Assembly (NCBI RefSeq): GCF_003628535.1
Contig: NZ_RBCI01000009.1
Span: forward strand, 1-64,000
Reading direction: 5' to 3'
DNA from: Flavisolibacter nicotianae
GTDB taxonomy: Bacteria; Bacteroidota; Bacteroidia; Chitinophagales; Chitinophagaceae
DNA length: 64,000 bases
The translations under genes were made by a program, and so were the position numbers. Positions 62,805 to 64,000 of this stretch are shown one piece after another; the first letter of the stretch is position 1, and each line of letters opens with the position of its first letter. The notes under the pieces were generated by a model. That model was not told the DNA's origin. It saw nothing but the letters and a program-made list of their open reading frames with translations, and ran no database searches.

Positions 62805-63968
62805 TTATGCCGTCGCCGGTTTTTCATCGATTTCCTTTAGCGCCACAAGGCAGCAGGTATTGTTGTGAAACTCGTGTTTGCCATAGGCTGTTTTACCAAT
62901 TTCGCCGTAGCTGAAAAAACCAATCAGCGGTGAGCCCCAAACCTTTTTCAATCCTTCAATTTCGTCGCTGACCATAGGCCCGAGAGTAAGGTGACGGGCC
63001 ACGCAGGAAAACATCACGAGTGCATCGGCCTGCGGCAATTGCTGCGATTTGATTTCCTTCGATTGTTCAATCACCTCGTCCACCACGTCAAAATCCGGCG
63101 GAAGTGCAAACCGGAACCGGGAGCCCTGCGGCACATTGCCGCTGAATTTCAAACAACGCTCCTCGAAGTTCGCAAACATTGTCGTACGCACGACGGGGTC
63201 GCCGTTTGGTCGTTGCATCAGGATCGGGAAATAAGATCCCATTTTCGTCAGCACCTCGTTTGCGGCCGTGTTGGTTTCGGCGCTGACGCCCAAAAATTTC
63301 ATCACCACGTCCAGCGCCGGTTCGTCGTCGATGGTGTATACAACACTTCCTTCGCTCCGGGTGATGGTGCGTTCGGTGCCTACCGGTTTCCATCCGCTGG
63401 TGGCGTGTCCGCGCAGCGAAATTTTATCCGCATCAATGATTGCCGCCACAATGGCTTTGTCGCTGGCACTGTCGTTGGTAAAAACGCAAGGTCCCGACCA
63501 GGTCATATCGTCGCCGGCCATGCCACCGAAGATGGCAGTTGCTTCGCCGGCCGTGTCCTCTATCCCCCGCACGATCTGTTCGCCATCTGTATACAAACCA
63601 CTGTACGAAACCAAAAAAGCCGGGTTGGCAAACGTCTGCTTGCCTGCCAGGCCGATTTGCCGGGCCAGTGATTTCAGGTCGTTTTCACCGATGTTTTCAA
63701 AAACGATCCGGAAGTAACGATCATCAAGATCGAGCAGCATGATCACGACCGAACCTTCTGCGACATCGCCATCGATAAATTCGCCGGCGGTGGTTGCACC
63801 AAAAATGCGAATGCCCATCGCATCCAGCAAACGGCAGATTTCCTCGCGGTTTTGCCGGATGGACAAAAACACCAGCGCCAGCGTAGGACGAAACCCGTCG
63901 GACGTGGTTTGCTCCAGTTCCGCCTTTAGCTGGTCAACCGACTGGCCTTTGATGGTTTTTGCTTTCAT
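62805..63968 (-). CDS. FIST domain signal-sensing protein
   Basis: 387 residues, cytoplasmic. FIST_N about 25-215 (PTLALVFLSIRQNREEICRLLDAMGIRIFGATTAGEF is its start) and FIST_C about 225-370 (EPALDVVMKFLGVS, then ALVMFSCVARHLTLGP and PLIGFFSYGEIG). FIST proteins are proposed sensors of small molecules such as amino acids and often pair with kinases or cyclases. It is the first gene of the leftward array and ends 42 bases before a kinase with no sensor of its own. The ATG is 63968, 32 bases from the window edge; upstream genes may extend the operon. Confidence 0.92.
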   Translation of the reverse strand: MKAKTIKGQSVDQLKAELEQTTSDGFRPTLALVFLSIRQNREEICRLLDAMGIRIFGATTAGEFIDGDVAEGSVVIMLLDLDDRYFRIVFENIGENDLKSLARQIGLAGKQTFANPAFLVSYSGLYTDGEQIVRGIEDTAGEATAIFGGMAGDDMTWSGPCVFTNDSASDKAIVAAIIDADKISLRGHATSGWKPVGTERTITRSEGSVVYTIDDEPALDVVMKFLGVSAETNTAANEVLTKMGSYFPILMQRPNGDPVVRTTMFANFEERCLKFSGNVPQGSRFRFALPPDFDVVDEVIEQSKEIKSQQLPQADALVMFSCVARHLTLGPMVSDEIEGLKKVWGSPLIGFFSYGEIGKTAYGKHEFHNNTCCLVALKEIDEKPATA

Positions 63969-64000
63969 AAAAACGTGTTTTTTTATCTGCCGATGGAAGT

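Noticed and set aside
1-64000. CRISPR arrays, tRNA, rRNA, integrase or transposase genes
   Set aside because: None was seen on either strand when reading through; no regular repeat-spacer pattern or cloverleaf was recognised.

Overview
The window looks like a chromosomal segment from a Bacteroidota bacterium, most likely a Chitinophagaceae-type soil or plant-associated organism. The reasons are SusC/SusD-type outer-membrane uptake genes, a Por-type (T9SS) sorting domain, promoter-like TAnnTTTG elements, GntR/PBP-type sugar regulation and many Bacteroidota-style orphan histidine kinases. No rRNA, tRNA, CRISPR array, insertion sequence or phage gene was seen.

Layout. (1) 1-4978, minus strand: a transaldolase start, a lipoprotein aldose 1-epimerase and two GH51 arabinofuranosidases, i.e. 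an arabinose-release module. (2) 5.4-8.0 kb: a divergent arsenic cassette (arsI and an arsN-like acetyltransferase to the left, arsR and acr3 to the right). (3) 8.2-14.5 kb: a thiol/sulfur group with sigZ, a DUF1259 protein, a DsrE-like protein, a persulfide-dioxygenase/rhodanese fusion, an MFS transporter and two TlpA-type thioredoxins. Three promoters here share a GTGA-N6-TCAC Crp/Fnr-like site at an identical distance from the -7 element. (4) 14.8-38.4 kb, all minus strand: a large polysaccharide utilisation locus with SusC/SusD, two GH106-like proteins, GH78, two tandem GH28 proteins, a GntR regulator, a TIM-barrel isomerase, a PhyH oxygenase, an arabinose/fucose-isomerase-like protein, a PL8 lyase and KdgF. 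The likely substrate is a rhamnose-, uronic acid- and arabinose-bearing plant polymer of pectin/rhamnogalacturonan or arabinogalactan type. (5) 38.8-48.7 kb: housekeeping and mixed genes (T9SS cargo, metX-metZ, L,D-transpeptidase/TonB fusion, hppD, PH-domain protein, erythromycin esterase homologue, small hypotheticals) plus a possible orphan small RNA unit. (6) 48.9-64 kb, minus strand: a tightly packed signalling array. It starts with a FIST sensor, continues through five paralogous histidine kinases with different sensor halves and two small enzymes, and ends with two response regulators (one fused to a class III nucleotide cyclase) and an HD-domain protein.

How it fits together. The PUL would bind and cut a branched glycan outside the cell, import oligosaccharides through SusCD, and feed arabinose, rhamnose and unsaturated uronates to isomerases, KdgF and the pentose phosphate route. 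The arsenic/thiol cassette lies between the two carbohydrate modules. The kinase array has many inputs, few receivers and no DNA-binding output in the window, so it may converge on a cyclic nucleotide signal. The two most notable observations are this array and the triple Crp/Fnr-type promoter architecture of the sulfur genes.
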